This document shows positions 26,007 to 35,500 of a stretch of 64,000 bases of DNA, piece after piece; within the stretch, counting starts at the first letter, position 1, and each line of letters begins with the position of its first letter. Under the pieces are notes generated by a model that was not told the origin of the DNA, ran no database searches, and saw nothing but the letters and a program-made list of their open reading frames with translations. The position numbers and the translations under genes were made by a program. This DNA is from Indibacter alkaliphilus LW1 (GTDB lineage: Bacteria > Bacteroidota > Bacteroidia > Cytophagales > Cyclobacteriaceae), in NCBI RefSeq assembly GCF_000295935.2, contig NZ_ALWO02000036.1, positions 1 to 64,000 on the forward strand, in the 5' to 3' direction.

Positions 26007-28216
26007 ATATTCAGCCAGTAATTTAATTTCATGACCAAAGCCCTTTGCTTGGGAATAAAGGAACCCGGGAAATAATTGTCCGTGTAGACCACAAAAAGAT
26101 CAGAAACCGGCGCATACCTCCATTGCAATCGTGTATTGATATTGATATTGTCGATCTGATTGTTATACTGGAAAAAAGTAGTCCAAAATAAGCTTCTGGT
26201 GAAGGTCAGATCAATCCTAGGCCCAATCAGGAAAAGATCTGCATCATTTTGAGGCTCAGGAAGCCTGATATTGTTGTAACTGAAATTCATGGAGATATTG
26301 GCTAAGTACCCCAATCTCATGTTCATAGCTCCCTGCACAGTCCGGATATTGCCGTTGAAATATTCTCCCACTTCTCCCCTTCCAGTGAGAAAGAAGGATT
26401 TTCTCGGGTTTCCAAAATACTGAATGGAAAAAAAAGTATTCCTGTAATCTGTACCTGCCTGAAGCTGCTCCCCACCTGTTCTGGTAGGATCAAAAGGGGA
26501 AAAAAGGTATGTGTACCTATTATTTGCCAAGAAGGTTAAGGTGGAAAGTGATTGAAATTGAATCCTATAGGTAAGGGAATGAAGCTCATCTGTTATGCCC
26601 AAGGATTCATTCCACAATGTTTCGGTCTGAACCCCAGGCCCATGTCTGTTGATAATCTTTGATTTTGGGAAAAACTGGTAAGAGAAAAGCCCGGAGATTC
26701 TTTTATAATCACTTCGGGGAGTAAAACCTACCTCCGGGTTGAAGTTTTCCTGAACATGTGAAAAGGAAATACTACTGGAAATATGGAGGTCATTGTAATT
26801 CAATTGGGAGTGAAAAGCCCCGGATTGATCTTTATTATCGTATTCAAATGTCCTGTGGTAAAAAAACTTACCCGTCCAACGGTTATCCGCAGAAGCCAAA
26901 TTATAATCCAACCCTGCCAACCGGTTATACTTGGTTCGGTCAATAGTAGGAAATCCTCCTTCAGCATTCATAGTTTCCTGATTGACCATAATCATCCCCA
27001 CATTAGATCTGGCAAAGACCTTTTTTTGCAGCGCAGCTACAGAAAAATTTCTTCCCGTAATCCCCAGGTCAGGGTCGGTGGCAGTTTGCATATTCATCAA
27101 ACCTACTCTCCAGTCCTCACCCAACTTTCCGGATAGCCTACTTCCAAAGAGAATTTGGTTTTGGACATTTTGTCCGGTCCGCTCATCTCTTGCCACTCCG
27201 ATTCTTCGGGAAAAGAAAGGCCGGATCCCCACTGTTCCAAAATCTGCAAAGAGGTCGGCATTTTCAAGGAAAAACTGCCTCTGTTCGGGAAAAAATATTT
27301 CAAAACGATCGAGATTGGTCACTTGCTGATCAACTTCTACTTGGGAAAAATCAGGATTGATGGTCAAATCAAGGTTGAGTGCAGGCCCCATTCCAATCTT
27401 CGCATCTCCTCCAAAGGCAAGGTTTGCAGGATTGGAAGTACCTTCAAGAAAATCTCTATCTGTGGCTGAAGCCACATAGGGAATAATAGAAACATTAGCA
27501 CTCTCTTTTTTCAGTGGTTCTTCAAACATCAACTTCCTCGAAAATGCCAAAGAAATCAAGGAAAAATTCCTTGGAATTGGACTCCAAGAGCTCCTTTCAT
27601 TGTATTTTGAATCAATCCTGTAAAAATTAACATTCCAATTGACCGCGCCATCCTGATACCTTAATGTGGAAAACGGAATCGCTACTTCCACCACCCAATA
27701 ATCTTCATAAATTTTGGCACTGGAATACCATTTATTGTCCCAGGCAAGATTGAGGTCTGAAGGAATCATGCCTCCATTGGCTATCAGCGATTCTCTCTGA
27801 ACTCCATAAGGATTTACTCCAAACTGAAAAGCGTTGGTATTGTCATTGAAAGTATCCAGAATAAAAGATACACCATCATTCTGTTCTCCCCTATAATCCC
27901 TCCTCAATGAGGTAGATACGTATTCCTCTCTTGGCCCAAGGTTATACATAATGGCTCCGAAGTATAAAAACTTGTCATCGTAGGCCACCTTTATTTTGGT
28001 CTGCGCATTGGCCAGAGAAGTGTCTGACGGAAAATATTGAATAAAATCCTCAGCCCAGCCATCTTCTTGCTGCCAAATTTCTTCATCTAGTTGTCCGTCC
28101 AAAGTAATAGGATAGTCGATTTTCTGTGCAACTATACCCTCGTATGCCAATTTTTTGACTTGCGAAAAACATGGGTAAGACAAAACCCAAAAAAACAAAA
28201 ATAGCACTAACCTCAT
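26003..28216 (-). CDS. DUF5916-type outer-membrane protein with N-terminal CBM9-like domain
   Basis: About 737 residues from the ATG at 28216, chosen because it gives a proper signal peptide (MRLVLFLFFWVLSYPCFSQ); the open frame extends 14 codons further upstream. Residues about 30-220 form a CBM9-like beta-sandwich, recognisable by ITLDGQLDEEIW and the pattern KIKVAYDDKFLYFGAIMY. The long C-terminal part is a predicted barrel with many Y/F-rich strands, ending YPGSF...ALVMKLNYWLNI-like. Such proteins are frequent in Bacteroidota and are thought to sit in the outer membrane; a glycan-related role is only an inference from the CBM9-like domain and the glycosidase next door. Confidence 0.85.
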   Translation of the reverse strand: MRLVLFLFFWVLSYPCFSQVKKLAYEGIVAQKIDYPITLDGQLDEEIWQQEDGWAEDFIQYFPSDTSLANAQTKIKVAYDDKFLYFGAIMYNLGPREEYVSTSLRRDYRGEQNDGVSFILDTFNDNTNAFQFGVNPYGVQRESLIANGGMIPSDLNLAWDNKWYSSAKIYEDYWVVEVAIPFSTLRYQDGAVNWNVNFYRIDSKYNERSSWSPIPRNFSLISLAFSRKLMFEEPLKKESANVSIIPYVASATDRDFLEGTSNPANLAFGGDAKIGMGPALNLDLTINPDFSQVEVDQQVTNLDRFEIFFPEQRQFFLENADLFADFGTVGIRPFFSRRIGVARDERTGQNVQNQILFGSRLSGKLGEDWRVGLMNMQTATDPDLGITGRNFSVAALQKKVFARSNVGMIMVNQETMNAEGGFPTIDRTKYNRLAGLDYNLASADNRWTGKFFYHRTFEYDNKDQSGAFHSQLNYNDLHISSSISFSHVQENFNPEVGFTPRSDYKRISGLFSYQFFPKSKIINRHGPGVQTETLWNESLGITDELHSLTYRIQFQSLSTLTFLANNRYTYLFSPFDPTRTGGEQLQAGTDYRNTFFSIQYFGNPRKSFFLTGRGEVGEYFNGNIRTVQGAMNMRLGYLANISMNFSYNNIRLPEPQNDADLFLIGPRIDLTFTRSLFWTTFFQYNNQIDNININTRLQWRYAPVSDLFVVYTDNYFPGSFIPKQRALVMKLNYWLNI

Positions 28217-28346
28217 ACTGAACCGATTCAGTTCAAAGTTTAAAAATGCATTGACCAAATCGGAAACGATTTATATTAGAGGTTAAATTTTGCTTTAGTT
28301 AATGTGGATAAGCCTATATTTGGAAATTTTTCATTATAAAAATAGA

Positions 28347-28769
28347 TTATTCTCCGAAGAGACTTAATACTATTGACCGCGGGCCGCCATGATCCCTAAA
28401 CTCACATAAATATATCCCCTGCCAAGTTCCTAGGGCTATTTTTCCTTCAGAAACGGGTATTTGTAAGCTCGCCCCAAAGAGGCTTGATTTGATATGGGCG
28501 GGCATATCATCAGGTCCTTCATAGGTGTGGATAAATCGTGGATAAGTTTCCGGAATCAACTCATCTACAAAGGTTTCGAAATCTCTCCTAACAGTAGGAT
28601 CTGCATTTTCATTGATACTTAATGCGGCAGAAGTATGCTGAATAAAAACATGAAGCAGTCCTGCTTTGACCTGTTTGATCTCCGGAAATTCTTCCTCTAT
28701 AGTTCTGCTGATCAAATGAAAGCCTCTCGGGTAAGGTTTAAGCCTGATTTTCTTCTGAAACGTTCTCAT
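28347..28769 (-). CDS. yjbQ: YjbQ family protein (UPF0047)
   Basis: 140 residues, the full length of the UPF0047/YjbQ family. The conserved core is IQHTSAALSINENADPTV (about 46-63) and GTWQGIYLCEFRDHGGPR (about 113-130), with His and Glu/Asp residues that form the active-site cluster. Some members show thiamine-phosphate synthase activity, but the physiological role is unsettled. It follows radA by three bases and is probably co-transcribed with it. Confidence 0.93.
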   Translation of the reverse strand: MRTFQKKIRLKPYPRGFHLISRTIEEEFPEIKQVKAGLLHVFIQHTSAALSINENADPTVRRDFETFVDELIPETYPRFIHTYEGPDDMPAHIKSSLFGASLQIPVSEGKIALGTWQGIYLCEFRDHGGPRSIVLSLFGE

Positions 28770-28772
28770 CTT

Positions 28773-30155
28773 CTATCCATTTCCGAATAATTGCTGGTAC
28801 ATCTCCTCCAGCTTACTTAATGCAACAACTTTTATTTTATACTTTTTCAAATCAAGACCTTTGACAGCATATTTAGATACAAATATCCTTTTGAAACCCA
28901 GTTTCTCGGCTTCAGCTATCCTATTTTCAATCTTATGAACAGCTCTTACTTCTCCTCCAAGTCCCACCTCTCCAGCAAAACAACTGTCATCAGGAACTGC
29001 TAAATCTTCATAGGAGGAAAGCAAAGAGGCACACACTGTCAAATCCAGAGCAGGATCATCCACTTTCAATCCTCCAGCCACATTCAAAAATACATCTTGC
29101 TGCCCAAGACGCATTCCACCACGTTTTTCCAGAACAGCAAGCAACATATTGAGTCTTTTCCCATCAAAACCAGTGCTACTTCGCTGCGGAGTGCCATAGG
29201 TAGCCGGGCTGACCAGAGATTGAATCTCTATCAACAAGGGCCTGTTGCCCTCCATCATAGCACCAATCGCTACACCATTCAGAGCTTCTTCCCTTTGGGT
29301 AAGTAGAATTTCTGAGGGATTAGCTACCTGCCTGAGTCCTGTAGCACGCATTTCGTAAATTCCCAGTTCATGCGTACTACCAAATCGGTTTTTGGAAGTT
29401 CTCAAAATTCTATAGCTCAAATGCCTATCCCCTTCAAACTGCAAAACTGTATCCACCATATGCTCCAGAACTTTGGGCCCTGCAATGGAGCCATCCTTGG
29501 TAATATGCCCGATCAAAAAAACAGGGGTAGCCGTTTCTTTGGCAAAACGCATCAATTCAGCTGTACATTCCCGAACTTGCGAAACCGAACCAGCCGCTGA
29601 TTCTACATGGCTGCTGTGCAATGTTTGAATTGAGTCTATAACCAAAAGTTCAGGCTGAAGTATTTCTACCTGTTCAAAAACTTTTTGGGTGTTGGTTTCT
29701 GATAAAATGTAACAATTGTCTGAAAATACATCCATTCTTTCTGCCCGCATTTTGATTTGGGACTCACTTTCTTCCCCAGAAACATAAAGTACTTTCAAAG
29801 CCGAAAGAGAAAGTGCAATCTGTAGCATCAGAGTGGATTTTCCTATCCCCGGCTCACCGCCGATCAAGACAAGTGAACCCGGTACAATTCCCCCACCCAA
29901 TACCCTATCCAATTCGGTATCATTGGTTCCAGTCCTTGGAGATTCACTGAAATCTATTTCAGAAAGCTTTTTTGGCTTGGTGGATTTCCTTTCTTTGCCT
30001 TGGCCTACTTTCCATGTCCCCAGCACTTTTTCTTCCTTGTGGATGACTTCTTCCACATAAGTGTTCCATTCCCCACATGCAGGGCATTTCCCTATCCACT
30101 TAGGACTTTGTGCCCCACAATTCTGGCAGAAAAAGCTTGTCTTTGTTTTGGCCAT
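28773..30155 (-). CDS. radA: DNA repair protein RadA
   Basis: 460 residues. RadA is a RecA-related, DnaB-like helicase that helps branch migration in recombination. The order is: N-terminal zinc finger (CQNCG...CPACGEWN, about 10-31), ATPase with Walker A GGEPGIGKST (about 99-108), RadA signature KNRFGST (about 255), and a C-terminal Lon-protease-like domain (about 290-455) without a working protease site. It is upstream of yjbQ on the minus strand. The spacer to polA carries odd heptad repeats. Confidence 0.96.
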   Translation of the reverse strand: MAKTKTSFFCQNCGAQSPKWIGKCPACGEWNTYVEEVIHKEEKVLGTWKVGQGKERKSTKPKKLSEIDFSESPRTGTNDTELDRVLGGGIVPGSLVLIGGEPGIGKSTLMLQIALSLSALKVLYVSGEESESQIKMRAERMDVFSDNCYILSETNTQKVFEQVEILQPELLVIDSIQTLHSSHVESAAGSVSQVRECTAELMRFAKETATPVFLIGHITKDGSIAGPKVLEHMVDTVLQFEGDRHLSYRILRTSKNRFGSTHELGIYEMRATGLRQVANPSEILLTQREEALNGVAIGAMMEGNRPLLIEIQSLVSPATYGTPQRSSTGFDGKRLNMLLAVLEKRGGMRLGQQDVFLNVAGGLKVDDPALDLTVCASLLSSYEDLAVPDDSCFAGEVGLGGEVRAVHKIENRIAEAEKLGFKRIFVSKYAVKGLDLKKYKIKVVALSKLEEMYQQLFGNG

Positions 30156-30169
30156 TTTTATAGACTTTA

Positions 30170-30340
30170 GATATGAGATTTGAGAAGTGAGATATGAGAA
30201 ACAAAATTTAAGTGAAAGAAAACCAGAATAGAGAAATCACATTTTTTAAAGGTACTTGCTAAGACTTGTCCGCTGGGGCGGACCATTCTTTATACTACAA
30301 ACCCAAGTCTCATTTCTTTAGTCTCAGGTCTCAGGTCTCC
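30170..30340. repeat. Opposed heptad repeats with a central hairpin
   Basis: Bases 30170-30201 are built of seven-base units of the type TGAGAnn (atatgaga, tttgaga, agtgaga, tatgaga). Bases 30307-30340 carry the same kind of unit in the opposite orientation (gtctcag, gtctcag, gtctcc). Between them is a perfect hairpin GTCCGC-TGGG-GCGGAC (30268-30283). The stretch fills the spacer between polA's stop and radA's start. Confidence 0.6.
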
Positions 30341-33151
30341 TTAATGCGCTTCCAACCAGTCCTTTCCAGTACCGGTTTCTACTACTACAGGCACCCCCAG
30401 CTTGACGGCATCAGACATTAATTTCGGAATCTCTTTTTGAAGCAATTCAAGTTCATCCTTGACCGCATCAAATACCAATTCATCATGCACCTGAAGGATC
30501 ATTTTTGACTTAAGCTTTTCCTGTTTCATCCACTGGTACACATTGATCATGGCTACTTTGATCATATCTGCAGCCGACCCTTGGATGGGGGCGTTAATGG
30601 CATTTCTTTCAGCAAATCCACGCATCGTCTGATTCCTGCTATTGATATCCCTCAGGTATCTTCTCCTCCCAAGAATGGTTTCTACATATTCATCCTTCTT
30701 GGCTTTTTCTATGCAATTGTCCATATAAGCTTTGACAGCAGGAAACTCTTTAAAATATGCATCAATGATTTCCTTGGCTTCTGTTCTTGATATATTCAAT
30801 CGCTGCGACAGTCCGAAAGCCGAAATACCATAAATAATCCCAAAGTTGGCGGTTTTTGCTTTTCTCCTCATATCTGAGGTGACCTCCTCCAAAGAAACCT
30901 GAAAAATCTTGGCTGCTGTAGTAGCATGGATATCTCTTCCGTTTTTGAAAGCCTCTATCATGGATTCATCTTTGGAAAATGCAGCCATAATTCTCAACTC
31001 TATCTGAGAGTAATCCGCAGCAAAAAGCACATGATTATCATCTCTTGGCACAAATGCTTTTCTGATCTCTCTCCCCCTCTCAGTCCGGATAGGAATGTTC
31101 TGCAAGTTGGGATTGATAGAGGAAAGTCTCCCAGTGGCGGCCACAAATTGATTATAAGTAGTATGCACCCTGCCGGTTTTAGGATTGATCATGGTAGGCA
31201 AAGCATCTACATAGGTGGATTTGAGTTTGACAATCTGCCTGTATTCAAGAATCACCCGGGCTATTTCATGTTCAGCTGCCATTTTGCTCAGGATCTCTTC
31301 CCCCGTGGCATACTGACCGGTTTTGGTTTTTTTAGCTTTAGAATCCAACTTAAGTTTGACAAAAAGTATTTCTCCCAGTTGCTTGGGAGAAGAAAGGTTG
31401 AATTCTTCCCCCGCCAATTCATAGACACGCTTTTCCATTTCAATGCTTTCTTTTTCAAGCTCCTTGGACATCTCAGCGAGGCTCTCGGTATCTATCCTAA
31501 CACCTTCAAATTCCATTTCCGTCAAAACTCTTATAAGCGGGTTTTCCACCTCATGCAACAGCTTTTCCAGACCGTTTTCTTTGACCAAAGGATCCAGCTT
31601 TTCCTTCAGTTTTAAGGTAATGTCTGCATCTTCGGCCGCATAAGCCACTACTTCGTCTACATCCACATCCCTCATACTGCCTTGATTTTTACCTTTTTTC
31701 CCGATCAGAGACTCTATAGAAACAGGCTTGTAATTCAAATACTGCTGTGCCAGCCAATCCATGGAATGTTTCCCCTCCGGTTCCACTAGATAGTGGGCCA
31801 ACATGGTATCATACAATTTGCCTCGCACCTGCATGTCGTAGTTTTTCAACACTAATAGGTCATATTTTACATTTTGACCTATTTTGATAATGTTTTCATT
31901 TTCAAAAGCACCTCTGAAAAGCTCAAGTTTTTTCTTTGCCTCTTCCTGATCCTGAGGAAAAGGAATATAAAATGCCTCTCCAGGAACATAGGAAAACGAA
32001 AGCCCAACCAATTCTGCTTCATTTGGGTTGAGGGCTGTTGTTTCTGTATCAAAACAAAATTCATCCTGAATTTCAAGGTAACTGATCAACTCTTTGATTG
32101 CCTTTTCACCATCTACCTTATGATAATCATGAGCCGTGGTGAGGATGCTGTCATGCAAAACAGGAACCGGCAAGGGATTTTCTTCCGGAATGTCTTCTTC
32201 TTTTACTTCTGACTCTCCCGTAAAAAGCCCCAATTGCTCGGAAACCTTGACTTGGGGCTTTTTCATTTTTTCCCCAAACACCCGCTGTGTCAACGTTCGA
32301 AATTCCAACTCTGCAAAAAGGGCTTTGAGTTTTTCCTCATCAGGCCCGTCATAGTGTAATGATTTTTCATCAAAATCTACCGGCACATCAATATTGATCG
32401 TCGCTAATTCCTTGGATAGAAGGCCCTGCTGACCAAAATTGACAACGTTTTCTTTCTGCTTGCCTTTCAGATCATCTGTATGCTGCAACATTTCTTCAAT
32501 GGAACCATATGCCTTGAGCAGCTTGACTGCTGTTTTTTCTCCTATCCCAGGAATTCCCGGAATATTGTCCACCGCATCCCCCATAAGGCCTAAAATGTCC
32601 CGTACCTGATCTACATTTTCTATGTCCCATTTTGCACAGACCTCTTTTGGCCCCATAATGTCCACTGCATTCCCCATAAATGCCGGCTTGTACAAATAAA
32701 TATGCTCTTCTACAAGCTGTCCATAATCCTTATCGGGGGTCATCATGTAGACCACAAAACTTGTTCGTTCTGCTTTTTTGGCGATAGTGCCAATGATATC
32801 GTCAGCTTCAAACCCATCCAGCTCCAAAACCGGTATATTGAAAGCCTCCACGATCTGTTTGACCCATGGGATTCCGATTTCTATATCCTCAGGTTGTTCC
32901 TGTCTATTTGCCTTATACGCTTCAAACTGTACGTGTCTGAATGTGGGAGCTTTGGTATCAAAAGCCACTGCTATATGTGTTGGCTTCTCTTTTTCAAGCA
33001 CTTCCAGCAAGGTATTGGTAAACCCCAACATGATCCCGGTGTTCAGACCCTTTGAATTGATTCTGGGGTTTTTGGAAAAAGCAAAGTGTGCTCTATAGAT
33101 AAGAGCCATTGCATCAAGAAGGAATAATTTTTTATCTCCTTTGGAGGACAT
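30341..33151 (-). CDS. polA: DNA polymerase I
   Basis: 936 residues with all three activities: 5'-3' exonuclease (about 1-290; FEADDIIGT, DAVDNIPGIPGIGEKTA), 3'-5' proofreading exonuclease (about 345-520) with the DxE motif in FCFDTETTAL and Asp in YAAEDADI, and a family A polymerase (about 560-936) with DYSQIELR (motif A), RRKAKTANFGIIYG (O helix) and VHDELVF (motif C). All three sets of catalytic residues are present, so this is a full-length proofreading enzyme. It acts in replication and repair. Confidence 0.97.
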   Translation of the reverse strand: MSSKGDKKLFLLDAMALIYRAHFAFSKNPRINSKGLNTGIMLGFTNTLLEVLEKEKPTHIAVAFDTKAPTFRHVQFEAYKANRQEQPEDIEIGIPWVKQIVEAFNIPVLELDGFEADDIIGTIAKKAERTSFVVYMMTPDKDYGQLVEEHIYLYKPAFMGNAVDIMGPKEVCAKWDIENVDQVRDILGLMGDAVDNIPGIPGIGEKTAVKLLKAYGSIEEMLQHTDDLKGKQKENVVNFGQQGLLSKELATINIDVPVDFDEKSLHYDGPDEEKLKALFAELEFRTLTQRVFGEKMKKPQVKVSEQLGLFTGESEVKEEDIPEENPLPVPVLHDSILTTAHDYHKVDGEKAIKELISYLEIQDEFCFDTETTALNPNEAELVGLSFSYVPGEAFYIPFPQDQEEAKKKLELFRGAFENENIIKIGQNVKYDLLVLKNYDMQVRGKLYDTMLAHYLVEPEGKHSMDWLAQQYLNYKPVSIESLIGKKGKNQGSMRDVDVDEVVAYAAEDADITLKLKEKLDPLVKENGLEKLLHEVENPLIRVLTEMEFEGVRIDTESLAEMSKELEKESIEMEKRVYELAGEEFNLSSPKQLGEILFVKLKLDSKAKKTKTGQYATGEEILSKMAAEHEIARVILEYRQIVKLKSTYVDALPTMINPKTGRVHTTYNQFVAATGRLSSINPNLQNIPIRTERGREIRKAFVPRDDNHVLFAADYSQIELRIMAAFSKDESMIEAFKNGRDIHATTAAKIFQVSLEEVTSDMRRKAKTANFGIIYGISAFGLSQRLNISRTEAKEIIDAYFKEFPAVKAYMDNCIEKAKKDEYVETILGRRRYLRDINSRNQTMRGFAERNAINAPIQGSAADMIKVAMINVYQWMKQEKLKSKMILQVHDELVFDAVKDELELLQKEIPKLMSDAVKLGVPVVVETGTGKDWLEAH

Positions 33152-33375
33152 AGTAAATATTTTAGTAGGGTTTGAAATATGCGAATAATCGAAAAAAGCC
33201 TTTTCGAAGGATGGCTAAATTACAAATAATAATGAAAAGGATAAGAGTAGATCTGGACCATATTTTAGTTTTAGTGACTATTTTAAAAAAGGATTAGATG
33301 AGTTTGGTCTAATTCTTGGTTTTGAGAATTTACGTTTTATCGTTTAATAATTTCATTCACCTAAATAAACAACTT

Positions 33376-33687
33376 ATGAAGAAGTTAGCTTATTTTTTGT
33401 CGGTAATGTTTTTGATGGCTGCATTTATGCCAGCTGCTACCGCCAAAACAACCAAGAAAGAAAAACCTGAACTGAATGAAGAGCAGCAGCTCAGACTTGA
33501 TGAAATCGAAAACAGGGTAGAGGAAATCAAGGCAATGGATTTCTCCGACATGAGCAAAGAGGAAAGGAAAGAAATGAGGGATGAGCTCAGAGAAATGAAA
33601 AAAGAAGCTAAAGAAATAGGCGGTGGTGTTTACCTTTCCGTAGGTGCAATCATCATTATTCTCTTGATTCTGATACTGATCACCTAG
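33376..33687 (+). CDS. Small exported protein with charged coiled coil and C-terminal membrane segment
   Basis: 103 residues. The ATG at 33376 is chosen because it starts a signal peptide (MKKLAYFLSVMFLMAAFMPAATA); the frame is open 20 codons further upstream without such a signal. A highly charged Glu/Lys helix (about 30-75, with repeated MSKEERKEMRDELREMKKE) is followed by a glycine turn and a terminal hydrophobic stretch (VGAIIIILLILILIT). This is a recurrent Bacteroidota layout with no known function. A tight terminator follows. Confidence 0.75.
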   Translation: MKKLAYFLSVMFLMAAFMPAATAKTTKKEKPELNEEQQLRLDEIENRVEEIKAMDFSDMSKEERKEMRDELREMKKEAKEIGGGVYLSVGAIIIILLILILIT

Positions 33688-33708
33688 AAAATCAATAAAT
33701 GAAGTATT

Positions 33709-33736
33709 AATCCTCCATGAAAATGGGGGATTTTTT
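33709..33736 (+). terminator. Rho-independent terminator with GAAA tetraloop
   Basis: A 10-base stem AATCCTCCAT (33709-33718) / ATGGGGGATT (33723-33732), one G-U pair, closed by GAAA, then six T (33731-33736). It ends the small exported protein gene. Confidence 0.9.
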
Positions 33737-33764
33737 GTTTATTTATGTTTTAGCCAAATTATTT

Positions 33765-34334
33765 ATGAAAATCTGTTTCGCAACCAATAACCAAAAAAAA
33801 ATAGAAGAAGTAAAGTCAGCTCTCGGGCCGGATTTTACTATTGTATCCCTTGCCGAAATTGGATGCTACGAAGAACTTCCTGAGACCGGAGACACCTTAG
33901 AGCACAATGCCTTTCAAAAAGCCCGATATGTTTTTGATAATTATGGGGTGGATTGCTTTGCAGATGATACGGGGTTGGAAGTAGAAACCCTGAACGGTGC
34001 GCCAGGGGTATATTCAGGAAGGTTTGCAGGTGAGCCAAGAAGTGATCAAAGGAATATTGAACTGCTTTTGGAAAAAATGAAGAAAGAGGAAAATAGAAAA
34101 GCCAGGTTCAAAACGGTGATTGCTCTTATTCAGAATGGTAAAGAAAACAGCTTTATAGGTGTGGCAGAAGGAGAGATTCTGCATGAAAAAGTGGGGCAGG
34201 GAGGATTCGGCTATGATCCTGTATTCAAACCACTTGGGTATGACATGACTTTTGCAGAACTCAGTATGGAAGAGAAGAATAAAATCAGCCACAGGGGGAA
34301 GGCAGTGAAGGAATTGGTAAGGTTTCTAAAATAA
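33765..34334 (+). CDS. rdgB: Non-canonical purine NTP pyrophosphatase (RdgB/HAM1)
   Basis: About 189 residues. Hydrolyses ITP, dITP and XTP to their monophosphates to keep deaminated purines out of nucleic acids. The start is set at the ATG at 33765, because the family begins with the nucleotide-binding strand MKICFATNNQKKIEE; the frame opens earlier, over the terminator. Other conserved pieces are FADDTGLEVETLNGAPGVYSGRFAG (about 68-92) and GQGGFGYDPVF (about 145). It precedes udk by 18 bases. Confidence 0.95.
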   Translation: MKICFATNNQKKIEEVKSALGPDFTIVSLAEIGCYEELPETGDTLEHNAFQKARYVFDNYGVDCFADDTGLEVETLNGAPGVYSGRFAGEPRSDQRNIELLLEKMKKEENRKARFKTVIALIQNGKENSFIGVAEGEILHEKVGQGGFGYDPVFKPLGYDMTFAELSMEEKNKISHRGKAVKELVRFLK

Positions 34335-34352
34335 TCCTTATTTTTGTCTCCC

Positions 34353-34985
34353 ATGAAGAAGCCCTTTATTGTAGGTATCACAGGTGGAAGCGCCTCAGGA
34401 AAAACCCTTTTTTTAGACAAACTTTTACACACATTTGAACCTGGACAGGTTTGCCTCATCTCCCAAGACAATTATTATAGACCCAGGCATCTACAACCTA
34501 TAGACGATAAAGGTGTACACAATTTTGACACACCCAATTCCATTGATTTCGAACAATATGCCGAGGATATCCGAAAAATAGGAAATGGAGAAACTGTCTT
34601 CCGCCAAGAATATACCTTTAACAACCCCAACAAAAAACCAAAAATGCTTGAGTTTGCTCCAGCGCCTGTAGTAGTGGTAGAAGGGATTTTTGTGCTTTAC
34701 TATCCGGAATTGGCCGACTTACTGGATCTGAAGGTTTTTATCGATGCCAAAGAATACATCAAATTGAAAAGAAGAATTGTCAGGGATAAAGTAGAAAGAG
34801 GTTATGATTTGGACGATGTGCTATACCGCTATGAAATGCATGTAATGCCTACTTATGAAAAGTACATTGAACCATTTAAACATGATGCAGATTTGATCAT
34901 TCCCAACAACAGAAATTTTGATCGGGCATTGGAAGTTATCAGAACTTACCTGAGAGTCAGGACGGACAATGCCCCTAACTTATAG
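34353..34985 (+). CDS. udk: Uridine kinase
   Basis: About 210 residues. Phosphorylates uridine and cytidine in pyrimidine salvage. P-loop GITGGSASGKT is at about 7-17; SQDNYYR, TPNSIDFEQY and the VVVVEGIFVLYYPEL strand follow. The ATG at 34353 (MKKPFIVGITGG) is preferred over the TTG at 34344. It probably shares a transcript with rdgB. Confidence 0.95.
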   Translation: MKKPFIVGITGGSASGKTLFLDKLLHTFEPGQVCLISQDNYYRPRHLQPIDDKGVHNFDTPNSIDFEQYAEDIRKIGNGETVFRQEYTFNNPNKKPKMLEFAPAPVVVVEGIFVLYYPELADLLDLKVFIDAKEYIKLKRRIVRDKVERGYDLDDVLYRYEMHVMPTYEKYIEPFKHDADLIIPNNRNFDRALEVIRTYLRVRTDNAPNL

Positions 34986-35057
34986 AAATTCAGTATTTTA
35001 ACGCTTTTTATCTTTATTTTTTTATTCTAATTGTTAATTCTGCTATATTTGCCACCC

Positions 35058-35423
35058 ATGAATAAAAAGCAACAATATATCAACCTATGGAAACAGAGAG
35101 TCTGCCTTGGACTTGTACTGTTTTTTTGTATGTTGGTGACCGGGGCTGAATACATTCACACTCCTTCAGAAAAAGAGGAACTGACCAAGAAGGAGTACAA
35201 TGAAAACTCAGAAAACAATCAAGAGAAACAGACTTTTTTGAATGTTGCAGTTGATGCCGTAGTGCCATTTGTGACAGTTGTGGGTCAGCAGGTTTTTTAT
35301 CTGATTTTCGAAAACCTAAAAATAGAAAAAGTAAAAACAGCAGGACAGCTGATATCTGTACCTGTCAATCTCCCTTACTGGGAAATACTTCTTGAAAGGA
35401 TCATTTCTCCCAATGCTCCCTAA
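35058..35423 (+). CDS. Small membrane-anchored protein of unknown function
   Basis: About 121 residues from the ATG at 35058 (MNKKQQ). One hydrophobic helix (about 12-27) precedes a charged KEELTKKEYNENSEN stretch and two more moderately hydrophobic segments. I do not recognise a family. TATATTTG at 35044-35051 matches the Bacteroidota -7 consensus TAnnTTTG only six bases upstream, so the transcript may be nearly leaderless. The gene precedes secDF by 77 bases. Confidence 0.6.
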   Translation: MNKKQQYINLWKQRVCLGLVLFFCMLVTGAEYIHTPSEKEELTKKEYNENSENNQEKQTFLNVAVDAVVPFVTVVGQQVFYLIFENLKIEKVKTAGQLISVPVNLPYWEILLERIISPNAP

Positions 35424-35500
35424 GTTTATTTTTTTATCTATCAATAGCTGGATCTCCGGCAGCATCAATCAGTAATTAACAATTTAACTTCATAATTAAC

